A stretch of 64,000 bases of DNA from Sphagnum magellanicum. Lineage: Eukaryota > Streptophyta > Sphagnopsida > Sphagnales > Sphagnaceae. Positions 1 to 12,465 of the stretch are shown piece after piece. A model generated the notes under the pieces. It was given only the letters and a program-made list of their open reading frames with translations. It did not search any database and was not told the origin of the DNA. The first letter of the stretch is position 1, and every line of letters begins with the position of its first letter. The DNA lies in the NCBI GenBank assembly GCA_021904315.1, contig CM038916.1, positions 16,203,897-16,267,896 on the forward strand. The letters run 5' to 3'. The position numbers were made by a program, and so were the translations under genes.

Positions 1-417
1 TGCAAAGAAGCGGTGGAGCAAGGAGAGGCAGAGAAATACAGATTATTTTGTGTGTGAAAGACAGTTATTCTGGGGACAAGAATTGAGTGAGGCAGAATGG
101 TGCCTCGGTTTGCGACCTTGGAGAAGGCCAGAATGCTTCCTTTCAAAACAGGCAGGGCAGTAGCTATACCTGTCATTGAATTCCCGTTCCTTCCTTGCCC
201 CAATCCACTTGCTCAATCCTCTGTTTTTCTTTAGCAGTAGAAGAAGGATAGACACACAAATAAGGGGGTTTAAGATCTTTCTCTCCGCTCGACCGTTTCT
301 GTCGTTCTCAACAAGCAAGCTGCCTCTCTTTGGAAGGAAATACTCCTTTCCTTGTTGCAATGTCCATAGCAGCAACAACACCACCTGCAAAACACCTTTC
401 CAGCAACAGACACACTA

Positions 418-478
418 TGAGAGAGACAGAGAGAGTGGGTGAGAGACACAGAGAGTGGGTGAGTGAGAGAGAGAGAGA
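418..478. repeat. GA-rich microsatellite
   Basis: Imperfect GAGAGA tract with interspersed GAGAGTGGGTGAG blocks. Tracts of this kind are common in plant promoters and leaders, but nothing here fixes a transcription start. Confidence 0.8.
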
Positions 479-2229
479 TTTCTATTCTTGCATAGAGAAG
501 GCTCTCCACTTTGAGCTCTTTAAAGGAATTGTGATTGGAGTTCTATGGACAAAGCTCTGCTGGTTTGCACATCATGTACAGCAGCAGGTGCTCATAGTTT
601 GTATCTTCACAAGAAGCAGAGGAAGAGTAAGAAGAAGAAGAAGAAGCAATGGTCACACATGACAACCACGTTGTTGCAAAATCCCAGAATATGTGAGGAG
701 GGTTTGAGAAAGCTTGGCTGCAAGGAAAAGAATAGAAACCAGACAAACAAACAAAGCATGAGTGTGAGCAATAAACGCCCCCATGTTGATTCCTATCGCA
801 TATACGGTACTTCCGTTTTTCTGGGAGAAAAGAAGACAGACCCATCAGGCAAGACTTCTCTCTTCGCTCCTGGTTGTGTTGTCTGTCTTTTCTTCTTCTT
901 CGTCAAGAGTTGGATGCTTGCTGCTGCATTTCTTTCTGCCATTTTGTTGTATTCTCTTCTTGCCTTTTTATTTTTAGGGTTTGTTGGTTTCTTCCCTGTG
1001 TTTGTTTCTTCAGGTTTTATTGTGTCGGGCTTCTTGTGTATGTCTCTGCAGGCGATCTGAAACAACCCAACACTTGCATTTTGCTGTATTCTGTTGTTCT
1101 TCCCCCATCCCCCCAACACTTTTTTTTAAGGATTTGTTGGTTTCTTCTCTACTGCTGAGGTAATAGCTCACCTCAGGGTTTTGTAATGATCAGCAGCCCT
1201 GCCATGATGGTGGTCGGTTAAGGTCTGTATTAGGTTAACGGAGGGAGGCACAATGGATTCGTATTGATGAGAGATGGACGAACTATCTTCAAGTCACCAA
1301 TGCAGCAGCATCAGTCTTAACATTCCCTTTCGGCTGGAAAGTGGTTGCAGCGACCCTCCTAGTGCTGCTGACGTGAAGCCCTGCTAATTATTCCCACAGA
1401 AAAGTCCAAGTCTGATCCAAGCTACAGTACTTCATAAAACCTAAATTCTTGCTGTCCGAAAATTCTTGAACTTTGCAAGCTTCTTGGGTGAACAATCAAG
1501 CTTGATTCCTCAGTATATTCAGAGACACAAATGTGATTGCTCTCTGCCAATGAACATTAAGAGAGAATAGTATTTGCCATTAACAAAGGAGCCAGAAAAA
1601 GAGAGGCAGCACGTTGAATAGAAATTTGGATGTCATTGTGAGGGTACTTTTCTTCATGAACCAGAGGTTCTTTCCATTTTTTGAGCTTGTGTGGTTGGTG
1701 TTGCAGGGCGAGCTATTTAATGCACTGAAGGCTGATGACTGCTTCTGCGGTGTAGGTGCTAATCTGAATCTTCTTGTGCCTTGTTGTCAAGTTCAATTTT
1801 TGCAGTGATGTTTTTATTCACTACAAGTCATAACAGGTAAGTCTATCAGCACTCTGAATGAAATATTGGATTCTCATGTGGAGTGTTATTCTAGCATTCT
1901 AGTTGTTAGTTCCTTGGTTATAATAATACCTTCTTGTGCTGTGGTAACAAGATGGGCTGGTTCAAGAAGTCTTAACCTTGCTTTGCCTTTTCTTAATTGT
2001 GAGAATGCAGATTTCTTGACTCCTATGAGACATATATTATTCAAGGAGTTTCCTGCTCAAATGGAGGACCCTCTTCTTGGGTAAATCTTGTTCTATCTCT
2101 CACCCAGCTTACTTCAAATGCGATGCCCAAATCTACTGGCTTTTCTTAGTGACTAGGTAGTTGAATGATACCAGTAGGTATTGTGACATACATGGAATCG
2201 TCCATGGCTTCCTCTCTAAGCTGCTTATT

Positions 2230-2310
2230 GGCCAGAGTGAACCAGTACCCACGAGTGCACCATCCACTGGATGCCCAGTATGACTCAGTTGTGGATGCTT
2301 ATTGGGTGCA
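2230..2310 (+). repeat. Copy of a dispersed CATCCACTGGATGCC / TCAGTTGTGGATG repeat
   Basis: This segment shares the blocks GTACCCAC, GCACCATCCACTGGATGCC and ACTCAGTTGTGGATG with 20001-20058. A weaker copy lies at 40560-40680. The conserved core followed by divergent flanks suggests an old dispersed element, probably the arm of a foldback element (see 19995-20375). No target duplication was identified at this copy. Confidence 0.6.
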
Positions 2311-3005
2311 GCAGCTCCTGTTGCGAAAATAGTTTGCAATTGTCAGTCCTACTGCACACATTCTTATACAGAAGTAGGAGGTTGGATTATCCCACGTGAG
2401 GTTTAAGTGAATGTGGGTCGTCAGTTGCAGAGTGGAGTGTAGACTTTTGGTGTGACTATATAGGAGCTCAAAGTTTTGCAAACTTATGGCAGCTGATGAT
2501 TGATCTTTTGCTCCTAACTGCCAAGAATAAGGATAATCTGTCAATTGGTCAAGAGTACAAGAGATCTTACAGCATATTCGTAGACATTGAAGCAATTTAA
2601 TTTGTACAATGCATGAGGATTCGCATCCTGTAGCTAACCTGCACCGCATTTCAATTGTACTGAAAACTGCAGAAAGAAAGCAGCAGCTCATTGATCAAAG
2701 TCATATCCACCAATCTTCATGGAAGGCAACAAATCAGCCATCCCACACAAGAGACTCCTCGATCCTCTCATGGAGATGGAGACCGAGAATTGGATCCAAA
2801 CTTGTTTGTTTCTTTGGGTGTTCTTTGGATTTATCCAGAGTCTATGACTTCAAGCAGTTCACTGCATAATTCTTGTCATCATGTGCAATGATAACATTTT
2901 TTAATTTTTTGGAGCTGTTTGCTTGAAGGATATGTTTCCAGATACAGAACAATGCTAATAAACTACCCTCTCATCAAAGCTTGCATGTTTATAGGTGGGA
3001 CCAGG

Positions 3006-3020
3006 TTTAGGGTTTAGGGA
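3006..3020 (+). repeat. Short plant telomere-type motif (TTTAGGG, two units)
   Basis: Two adjacent copies of the Arabidopsis-type telomere unit are visible, GTTTAGGGTTTAGGG. The length is far too short for an interstitial telomere array. It may be a telo-box-like motif or chance. Confidence 0.5.
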
Positions 3021-3269
3021 AAACAATCAACACTCTATGTTGGATTGGTCAAGATAGCATTCAAATAGTCTCAATTTATTATTCTCTCCAATTTTTCATT
3101 CATTCCTTGAGGTCTATAATATCAAAATTCATACTTATATAGTTTTATAATAAAATCATTTCCACTTTCATTACTTTTAGAACATGAAATTCAATCTTCA
3201 CCTATTTATTGAAAACATTAAACAATTTCCTGTATCGATTTCACCCAAAAAAACTCATGAAATTATAGC

Positions 3270-3457
3270 AAATCTCAAAGAGAAGATTTGGAAAAAGTTT
3301 AACCTTTCGTATAATAACCATTTGAATGTAAATAGGCGTTGCCATCACTTGAGAGAATGTCAAATCTCAAAGGGAAGATTTGAAAAAAGATTTAACCTTT
3401 TCCTCAATGTGATGTAACCTCCTGAATTTAAATGTGTTGGTGTCACTTGAGAGATGT
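3270..3457. repeat. Two-copy tandem duplication of about 94 bp
   Basis: The first copy runs 3270-3360 and the second 3361-3457. Both begin CAAATCTCAAAG, continue with a GAAGATTTG/AAAAAG/TTTAACCTTT block, and end with a TCACTTGAGAGA block followed by ATGT. The copies have diverged by scattered substitutions and small indels. No gene is evident in it. Confidence 0.75.
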
Positions 3458-3590
3458 CAAAACATTGCCAAGTAAAACACAAAAGGAGTCTCCATAAGAC
3501 TTCAATAGAAGTTTTGAGGCTTTGCATTTTCAATATTGTTGTAAGTTCTTCAAAAATTAATAAATACATAAATTTTTAACCCTGTATATT

Positions 3591-3736
3591 GCCATGACCT
3601 CCACATGCAAGTGATTGTGTATTCCAACATGTTTTGATTAGTACGTGTGATTAACATTGTGATTAGAATTTGTTTGTGCTAATCACATGCTAATCAAAGC
3701 AATGGAACACACAATCACGTGTATAGAGGTCATAAC
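3591..3736. mobile_element. Foldback (hairpin) MITE-like element
   Basis: Two arms of about 60 bp face each other around a short loop of about 25 bp. The left arm starts CCATGACCTC and contains GTGATTGTGTATTCCA. The right arm read on the minus strand contains ATGACCTC and GTGATTGTGTGTTCCA. Arm similarity is high apart from a few mismatches. There is no coding capacity, so it would depend on a transposase elsewhere. A clean target duplication is not visible, so the family is unknown. Confidence 0.7.
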
Positions 3737-3739
3737 AAC

Positions 3740-4672
3740 TTGCATCTAATCCTAACAGCTTCCAATCTGAAGTACCCTATTGAAGAGAGACACCTTATTG
3801 GACGATAATGCAAACATTGGTTGATGGTTTGCATATTTCCTCATAATCTCTCTACAGCAGAGCATGGCATAGCCATGTTTCAGAAAAGTTTCAAACCAGA
3901 CAGGCAGTTCATGAAACAAAAAGAATTTGATGAAAGAACATTGCAGCACACATTCTGTTGAAAAGATGAAGATAAGAACAATAAAGGCAATGATTTTTGA
4001 CCCAAAAAAACACAGCTGAAATTCAATTATAACTGGGTGGGGTTTTGAACCCTGGTACATGGAACTTACTTGGCAAGATGAAGTGCTGATGGACATTTGA
4101 TAGCCTGATCCTCAAGGATGCTACCAAATTTCCACCAATTTGGGTGTCCTGTCATGAAGCGGGGTCATGTCGGCAAATTGTTGTGTTTAGTAAGTCAGTG
4201 TCAAAAAGACACACACGGAGGAAACTATCCAGCACTAATGGGCAGACTCCTATACAGCATGGACAGAAAAATCAAATGGAAATCATCTACAGCTTGCTCA
4301 GACGTGAGAGGTGGTCTAAGGCTGTCTTTGGAGCACTATCAGACTTGTTAGACAGCTCATGCAGTTGCTAAGAGAAATCCAGGAAGAGCAGAGAAGACAG
4401 ATATCTTCAGCATCTTCTTCGCCAGTACAGCTCCAAACTCCCCATGATGTGTTTTCCAATCTGGTGGGCATGTTCTCCAGCTACGTTATTTTTTGTCTTT
4501 TCCAATGAAGACAAGAACACAATTGAACAATAATCACAGCTATTGCTACCTTGAGGAATGGATAGATGGTACAAGAAAATGAACAAATAAACTCTTGGGT
4601 TGCACTTTGCAACCAAATCCAGACAGGTTGGCAGTGCCTTCAAGGATGCTGATGATATCAAGCAGCCAGAAT
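3740..4672 (-). other. Probable 3' untranslated and downstream region of the telomere-binding protein gene
   Basis: This is the stretch downstream of the stop codon at 4673-4675. No coding exon is supported. Composition is still gene-like until about 3.8 kb and becomes AT-rich beyond it. The exact polyadenylation site cannot be placed; minus-strand AATAAA words occur only further left, near 3.2 and 3.1 kb. Confidence 0.4.
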
Positions 4673-7600
4673 TTAAGAGTCTAGCTCTGCTTGTTGCTTT
4701 GCTGCCTGGGCAGTCCAATAACTGTGTGCCTGAATTACCCTCTCCAGCAGCTCTTGAGGCACAGGTTCCCCCCTACGCTGATGGGGTGCAATCCTCGCAG
4801 TGTGGACAAGTGTTTTCCATTTGTCCTGTCATGGACAGCATTGACATGCTTATTAGAACTCCCCGATAAAAGACCATTAATATAATCTGCCTCAAAATGG
4901 AGATGCTAGTAAGTTCCAAAGAGTGAACCTTGAGATCAACATATGTACGATGCTTTGCCTGGTCAAAAGCCCTCAACTTCACGTCACGCCACCTAACAAG
5001 ACAACAGGTGTCAAAAATTCGGCCCCACTTGTTGCAAGTAACTGAGCTGGTAGTCAAATCTGTCAAATACAGTCTCTGGTTGACAAGTGTGAACTCCAAA
5101 CCATTTGTGTGTACTTCCTGGCCATGCGATTCCTGTGGGACTTGTTAAGAAAGGGGGCTGCACAGAGGACAACTTTCAAGTCCAATACATCCACCAGCAC
5201 AGGACAGTTGAAGATACTTTGTGTACCTGCCAGTGCCGAGCTTCTCAACAGCGTGAACAAGAGCTTCCACCTCAGCAACACTGAAGGGGCGGCGCATGCG
5301 TCGTTTGCCAACCTCAAGAGCACATGACATCTTCTGCCTCACAGGCACAAGGGCGAGGCCAGGTAGATTGTCCCCTGTGCCCATGCTTGGATGCAGAACA
5401 ATAGCTCCTGACTCACCCTCAAAGGACTCCTGTGACATGTTACTAGTCATAGTAGAGGTGGGATCAAGCTCATTCTTGGCCTGGCAACTGGTATCTATCT
5501 GTGCATGGATAGCAGCTAAGGCCCCTGGAACAGGAACCCGCATGGAGTTAGCAGAGACTGGCATCCGGTCATGCAGATGCATCTTACTTCTAATGCCATT
5601 TCCCCCCTTCAGCATTTCATCAGCTGTAATGGGAAGTGTGAGGCCTGCTTGCTTCTTGTTGATGAACTGATGCTCATCTGCTGGCATAGGTGGCATCCCA
5701 TATGTAGGATCTGCATCCACTACCATCTCACTAGCCCTAGTGGGCTGTCCCTTTCCAATGCACCGCCCATGTCCCTCCACACTACCAGAAAGTCCATGTG
5801 CACCAAACACAGGGTACCTGCAACTGCACTAAGACATCAGCACCAACTGTGTGGAGAATGCTGTCACCAGTAAGACATTCCACCATCATGACCTTCATCC
5901 ATTCACCTCACATCATTGGTGCATGTTTGAATGTGCTTGGATGGTTTGAACTTTTAATCAATCGTCCTTCTCTTCCACTTTCTTATTTCCTCCCACATAG
6001 GAATACCAAACTGTTTATTATAAACAAAAAAACATCAGTAAGAAAAGCAAGAGAGATGAGACAATTAAACAATGTATCACAAGATTGAAGAAAACAACAC
6101 AGCTGCAGTGGTTTGCATACCGTGGCACTGGTGGACTAGCAGCATGTGAGAGCACAAGAAGAGGATCTTCTGCTGTGGCTGATGAGGAGGTGGGGAGAGG
6201 ACTAGGCTCCAGCATAAAGTCAAGAGACTCTGGTTTTGTATTATGGGATATGCCCAGCTGCAACAGTGTGACCGCCTCATCAGGCACCTTCTTGCCTTGC
6301 AGCAGTACTCGCACTCGCAGACCCCCTCCAAGCAGATTCATTGCTGCTTCCATCACTGCTCTCTGCAATCCAAAAAGTAAATCACAAATCACGAAGTGCG
6401 TCAGAGAATATGTCACAACGTGTTGAATGGACAAGATAGTTCTTACACTAATCTAAACCAGAATTTATTTTCAAGAAAGAAACTACACCACAATCTTTGC
6501 TACAAAAGCATGTCCTCAGGCTTTGAGGGCACACAGGAAATTGAAAAAGCTACCTTGAGATTAAGAATGCTTGCTGATTCTGGTAGATCCACAAACAACT
6601 CTGGAACAGTGAATGACTTGATGCTGAGTGTAACTGTGCCAGACAAAAAATGAAGACAAAATTTCTTCATGTTTTAATAATGAGAAAGAGCACTCTAGTG
6701 CTATGTGTCAAGGCCAATTCTAGTATGCTGAGGAAATGGATGCCAATGATAACCTGAGGACCCAGCAGTGTCTAAAGACCACCCTCCTAACATCACTAAC
6801 ATGACTGTTCGAGGAAAACCATACCTACCACAATATGCAAACATGATCCTCTACCTTGAAATCTAGATGCAAGATGCAACAAAATGACAACAAAACCTGT
6901 ATTTGGTGAATGTGGTTCCAATGACTTCTTGGAGGAGAGTTTGGAAGATCTCTTGGCAGTTGGAGAAGAGGCTACACTAGCAGCTTTTGCTGCAATCATT
7001 AATAAAGAATTGATCCTTCAGCTTCTGGAACTTTCAATACCATGTGATGCAACAGTACACAACCAATGAAAGAATATTAACCAGGAAGGCAACTAGTAAT
7101 TTTGCCCCACTCCAAAGACTGAAGCCAAGAAGTAAAATTTTCAACTATAGAAGGTGCACGCAAAACAAGCAAAAACAAGCTGTTTGTACCACTTCGGAGC
7201 TTGGCTGCAGCTGCAGGGGGTTCACCATCCACATACTCATATCCCATCTCCATAAGGTTAACATTATTCAAGTGCAACTCTTCAGGGTTGCACCTTCCAT
7301 CAACCATCTTCTTTCTTTTGGATGACAACCTTCTTGTTCTTCGCTGCCACGTAAGGCCAGCAATCCCACCATAAAGTGTCTCCTTCTCAGACCCAGCTTC
7401 TGAAAGCAAGAATCAACAAACAAGGTTGAATACAGGGCCCCTTAGCTTGCTGTTAGCAAGCCTCATAGAAGTCCAGCATCAACAATCAGCTGCCAGTTTC
7501 ACAAGGTAAGGTTTCAACCAAATGTCATATGGAAGACACATTGGCATCATAAATGTTGTCATACCAATGAGCCCTTGTTAGAAGCCATCCATAGCTAAGC

Positions 7601-9936
7601 AAATGACTTTTTTACAAGAGAGAAAGCTGTGCCATGCCTAGCTTGATTGGACAGTTCCAAACCAAGAAAATAATGCAAAACAAACTCCAAGACATAGCAT
7701 TGTTTTTGAAATGATATTCACCTTGACTGGAACCTGAATCAGTTGATTCCATGTCTGTGTGGTGGCGTTTTATGCTTGTTTTGGAAAGGTGAGTGCTCTT
7801 AACAGCTTTTGCAACCTTTTGAGCATCTGATGCTTTGCTATAGGAGTTCTTCAGCTTTTTCGTCATTGTCTCTTGGAGAAGGTGTTGAGAGGAATTCATC
7901 TTTTTCGTCCTGGAAAACTTAACATCCCTTTTACACATCACCCGTTTCAACATGGGTCTGCTGTTATGACCCTCTGCAAGCCCTGAAGACACAAATTTAG
8001 AGCACCCTGATGTTGCCACTGAAGGTGGAGTTTTTTCATTGACTACAATGCCCTTGTCCTCCATCTCCATGCTCACATTCTCTTCATCTTTATCCTCTTG
8101 CAGATAGATAGGGCTAGCCAGTTTCATAAAATCACCACTCTCAGAGGACTGAAACTCTGGAATTGAGCTACTTGCTTCATTCACAACTGTCACAGGTCCA
8201 TCAAGCATTGCCATTACCTCACCAATTGCCTCAGAGCATCCTCTATTTTCTTTACAGCATTCAACTGATATGACATTTTTTTCCATTGGCTTCTCTTGTG
8301 TCTTGAGTGGCAGCTCAAATTCCATATTACCCAACCCAATGATCCCCACAGATCCAAGGGTGGCCTGCTTCTTGTCCTCCATTATCTCCTCTGACACCGT
8401 CTCAATAATCTCAAAATTCTCTTGATACTGCTGCATTTCTGTACATCTCCCCAGTGACTCAATGGATGTAATTTCTTTGATCTCGATGGAAGGAGATGCT
8501 GGAGTTGGGTCGAACTTTGCAGTTGACAAGTCACTGTAAGAAGGAGGTGGCAAAAGTTCCTGCAAAAGGTTTACATGGCTTTTAATGAAAAAACCCCACC
8601 CACATTTCACATTATACTCTCAAACATGTGAACCATGGGTCCATACCTCTCTGATCTACATTACTCAACTTTCTACATCCAGATCTCTATGATGCACCAG
8701 TGACACTAGAACCCTGGACAACCAATGTTGATGGTTATTTTTACACACATTCATATTTGAGTAGTAGTGTCAGTCCTAGTCTCCAGCATGAAAATAACAA
8801 GATTTTGCCAGTGTCGAGCAATGAGATGCTAACTAGCAGTGATTACCTGATCTGCTGGTGTTGAAGAAACTATATTTACAGGTGCAACACTGTCTTGATC
8901 CACTAAAGTAACTTTTTCAACAGCCTTACTCTGCTCCTCCTGTGATAGACTGCACACTGCAGCCTCAGAATGGAAGTTTTCAAAGCTATTCTCGCCTTGT
9001 CCTACTACACCCTCATTTTTCTTTGCTCCAGCTACCTGCAGCTCCTCTTCATTCATGACCAATTGCCCAGGCACAACCACAGTGGGGGCAACAGAAAGAA
9101 CAGTTGCAGACTGCCTTTTATCTGTGAAAATATGATTTGTCACACTCCCAACACTTGATACTTGTGAGTCTATCTCTGATGGTGAATTTTCCTTCAATGA
9201 CTCCTGTTCATTGGCTTTCAGCTTGTCCTGTCCTTCATTGACACCAGTATCCTGTAGGATCCGGCCTGCCACTGTGGCCAAGAGCTCAAAACATCCTTTG
9301 TGAGGGACCACCACAGACTGGCGCCGTGCGGCTTCTCCTCGGCCCTGCACAAATTAATACACAACTGAACATCAACATGCCAATAGTGACTGAACAAAGG
9401 TGCAGTACAGGAACAATGCACAGAGAAAGAAAATAAAATCCTGCATCACTTACATAAACTAACTTTCAAATAACAGTTTCCTTGCACAGACAACTGCTAT
9501 CAAAAATGGCAATCAACTTATCAAAAAAACCAGTAAAGAGATCTAGGCCTTATCGCAAATGGATGATCTTCATTAAACTCTCAAATTCTATAGCCCTATT
9601 CAGCCCAGAACCATGTGGAATTGACACCAGTTATTGCAGAAAACTGAAAAACTTTGATAAATAGCTCATCCACTGCAGTAGTTGCTGACATAAGAGATAT
9701 AACTGTATGATGAGCAGCTACAAATAGATTCAGTCAAAGAGTGTCCACACAAGGACAGTGCATTGTATGCAACAGTGTAAGATAGAAACAGGAAGTACTA
9801 AACATGCACAGAGAAAGGAAGAGGTAAGAAAGCTCATCAAAAGAATCAATACCCGAGAAGAGCGCATTGCCCGTGGCGGAGCAGGCCCATCATATCCAGG
9901 AAATCCACCACTGAATCTGCGTCCTTGAGCCTCCAT
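4673..9936 (-). CDS. Telomeric double-strand repeat-binding protein (TRP/TBP type; ubiquitin-like and telobox Myb domains)
   Basis: Ten coding exons join in phase: 9936-9853, 9344-8847, 8559-7722, 7399-7190, 6989-6897, 6633-6554, 6362-6121, 5817-5227, 4992-4929 and 4825-4673. They give 2853 nt, about 950 residues plus a TAA stop, with GT donors and AG acceptors throughout. Near the N-terminus (residues 47-58) the family motif FELLATVAGRIL appears. A long acidic, serine-rich linker follows. Exon 4 has ETLYGG and a basic KRKK patch that could serve nuclear import. Residues about 575-650 form the ubiquitin-like domain (IKSFTVPELFVDLPES, then MEAAMNLLGGGLRVRVLLQG). Residues about 855-912 form the Myb domain, beginning RRPFSVAEVEALVHAVEKLG and including VDLK-DKWK, the telobox signature, split by the last intron. 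The C-terminal Myb extension ends QAELDS. Family members bind duplex TTTAGGG repeats in the nucleus. The protein is longer than the angiosperm proteins I know because of the linker. The start was chosen as the first ATG of an exon that splices in phase to the next. Confidence 0.93.
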
Positions 9937-11819
9937 ATTCCCTCACATTAACCTTGCATGTCACTCATTCTTCCAATGTAATGTATTTCTCATCTACAAT
10001 CTCATTGACACAAAAACCATATGCCAAAATTTTAGAATTGCCCCATGAAAACTCCAAACATTGACATCAGGATGTATCACTGGAGCCTCAACATCATTAC
10101 CCCTGATCATCCTCCCTCCCTCAATGGACCCTGTACAGGACGGGACAACAAAAACAATAGATATCAGTAAAAGCAGCTCTTAACTTCCAAAACACAATAT
10201 TAGTCAAAACATTAGCTCAAAGTCTGTGATCCATTAGATGCTCAGTTGATCAATTATGTCCCTGATATCATGGTTGGCTTCCATCCTTAGGCCTTCTGAT
10301 TTCCAGAGTATAAACACAATCTGCTTCTTCCTCCTGTTCTTCAAATATGTTAAGACAGATCCATGACTCCAGCATCAGGCAAGAAAATCTTCACCAATTT
10401 CCCATGCTACAGATGTTGCCAAACACTCAGACCTCTGTAGCATTCCATATACAAGTTCTGTTCCTAGCTCATTATTCTAGCCCTTGCACACATCTGCTGT
10501 GGTTCTGGGACATCTGAGACATGCAACTGCATCCTTGTCTGTATCATCCTCTTGTATTCTAACATGAAGCACCACATCCATGAAATAGCAGAGAAAACTA
10601 CACAATAGTACTTTGGAGGCAACCATCATGTCAATCCCAGCACCAAACCCAACGTGACAAGAATGAGTGCAATCATAACCTCGTGACTGTCACCCACAAA
10701 GTATCTGACTGTCACCTTCACCATGAATAATAGTCACTGGCTACATTGACTCCCACTCACTTCATCAGCAGCTCCCAACAGTTGGTGTAGATAAGAATAC
10801 AATAATCTTTGTGGGCAAACATTTCCAAAAGCAACCAGAAGACTCAGTGATGATGTCAGCTAACACTCAAGGGACATAGCTAATAAGAAAAGGTTCAATT
10901 GCATCCTCATTCAAGCCCCCAACAAGTGTGTGAGGGTAAGCTTCACAATAGATAAATCACCATGCTTAAACAAAAACATTCCAAGACTTTGCCTTGCACC
11001 ACAGCAATACAGCAACATGGATGTCCAGGACAACTTCAAAAGTCAGTTCAATCAAACTGGTTGGTCGCATCACTTTCCCAAACAGTAAAACCCCTGAAAA
11101 CCCTGATGAGCACTGCAAACCTTGTACCATTCTAAGAATTGCCCCAATTGTAGCAAACAGGATCAATTGTGAAAATACAAGCCTTCGTTGTTTCTTGATA
11201 CCCATTCAAACACAGGCAACTTACATGTGACTAATTGGAATGTAAAATCCCAAATGACTAAAAGGACAACTCCTTCGATTCAACATACTCAGCAAGTTAC
11301 TAGCAAAACCTCTTCTGTGTTATCATCATTTCAGCAACAAAATCAGTTCTTGATGAGTTCATTTACTGATACAAAACCTCCCCTCTCCCCATGCCACCAA
11401 AACCCAAAACCTGCTACTCCCTGGAGAAGATTTTTTTTTCTACAATTGAAAAGCTCATGCCAATCCATTGTCCACCCATGATAGCTAATTATTGTGGCAG
11501 TGGCACTGCTTACACAATGTTTTAGCCTTTTGATCACAAATGGGCAGGCAAGTAGTTGCTCAAGCTCTCCAAACAGAGCATCAAAATAGCAGCAGCCTAC
11601 TCAAGAAGCACATTTACTACAGTCCTTCATAGATGTCTGAAACGGAAGAACATAAACCTTTCACAAATAAAATTTCCTAGTTCCACAGCAAAGACAGACA
11701 CAAAGCTTTCCAAGCAGCAAAGACAGATCTTGCAAGGAGATACATACATACATATATACATACTGGATCTCCTAAAACCCCCTCCAAATTCTCAAAAAAG
11801 GCGTAAACAAGAAAACTGA

Positions 11820-11825
11820 GGGGGT

Positions 11826-11861
<36 letters not shown>
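11820..11861 (+). repeat. Long homopolymer G tract
   Basis: Five G residues, one T, then 36 consecutive G residues (11826-11861). On the gene's sense strand this is poly-C. It lies in the presumed leader intron. Length is likely unstable or partly a sequencing estimate. Confidence 0.9.
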
Positions 11862-11862
<1 letters not shown>

Positions 11863-11963
11863 GAATAACTTCTTCTCTGACCAGGACACAGCACATATGG
11901 GGTGTGTATTGCTACACTTTGAAGGCTCGAAGAATCTCACCAGATTACTCATTGTAATGCCGT

Positions 11964-11964
<1 letters not shown>

Positions 11965-11997
<33 letters not shown>
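11965..11997 (+). repeat. (TAG)11 microsatellite
   Basis: Eleven uninterrupted TAG units inside the presumed leader intron of the minus-strand gene. Confidence 0.95.
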
Positions 11998-12465
11998 AAA
12001 TCTGCCACGGTCTAGGTGCATCCAGCAAAGGTAGCGTTCGTTTCCCCAGGGACAAACCAAGGAATCAATGCGAGATCTGTAACATGAAAGCCCCGAAGCC
12101 TCCGTGCAACAACAAAGAGTGCCGCCCACTCCAACCAAAACGAGTACGACGAACTTAAAACAATAGATCTCCACGGGAATGCGAGAACGAACCAAAGAAA
12201 ACCTGCAAAATCGAATCAATAAATCTCAAAACACTTCCTACAGATGCTTATTGGGAGAGAAGTGTACAAACAAAGCTCTATGTGCAATTCGGAAACTGGA
12301 CAATCCTTATTACTTTGTCTTCTTCTTCTTCCTCCTACATGGATCTTATCAGTTTAGGACCGATAGAGACTCTCCTTTGCCTCTCGCTATTGGATACAAA
12401 AAAGCCGGTGAGAATCCCGGTTAAGAAAAGCTTGAATCGGAACTGGAAAACCTCTTATTACTCAC

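Larger units (their letters stand above)
1..2990. other. Gene-like but non-coding stretch at the left edge
   Basis: The composition here is less AT-rich than the central window. It contains CT-rich tracts, a GA-rich microsatellite and several pyrimidine tracts ending in CAG that look like splice acceptors, for example near 1050 and 1706. No reading frame has convincing protein composition; the longest ones are lysine-rich or serine/phenylalanine-rich by-products of the repeats. It could be an untranslated leader, intronic sequence or a non-coding transcript of a gene that starts outside the window. I cannot assign a product. Confidence 0.35.
9937..12465 (-). other. Probable large leader intron of the telomere-binding protein gene
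   Basis: On the minus strand a strong donor (GCG then GTGAGTAA) lies at 12466/12465. Possible acceptors lie just upstream of the start codon, between about 9945 and 9960. The interval has no supported coding exon. It holds a poly-G tract and a (TAG)n microsatellite. The frame across 11677-12219 is only a proline- and leucine-rich reading of those repeats. An RNA read spanning the junction would settle it. Confidence 0.5.

Noticed and set aside
545-1060. 171-codon plus-strand frame
   Set aside because: Lysine run and phenylalanine/leucine-rich end follow from AAG and CT repeats; no domain and no codon pattern.
4030-4055. Minus-strand GGTTCAAAACCCC resembling a B box
   Set aside because: No A box-like sequence at the expected distance; a lone B box match is expected by chance.
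11677-12219. Long minus-strand frame with a proline run
   Set aside because: It is created by the poly-G and TAG tracts in the presumed leader intron, has no domain, and does not join in phase to the gene's exons.
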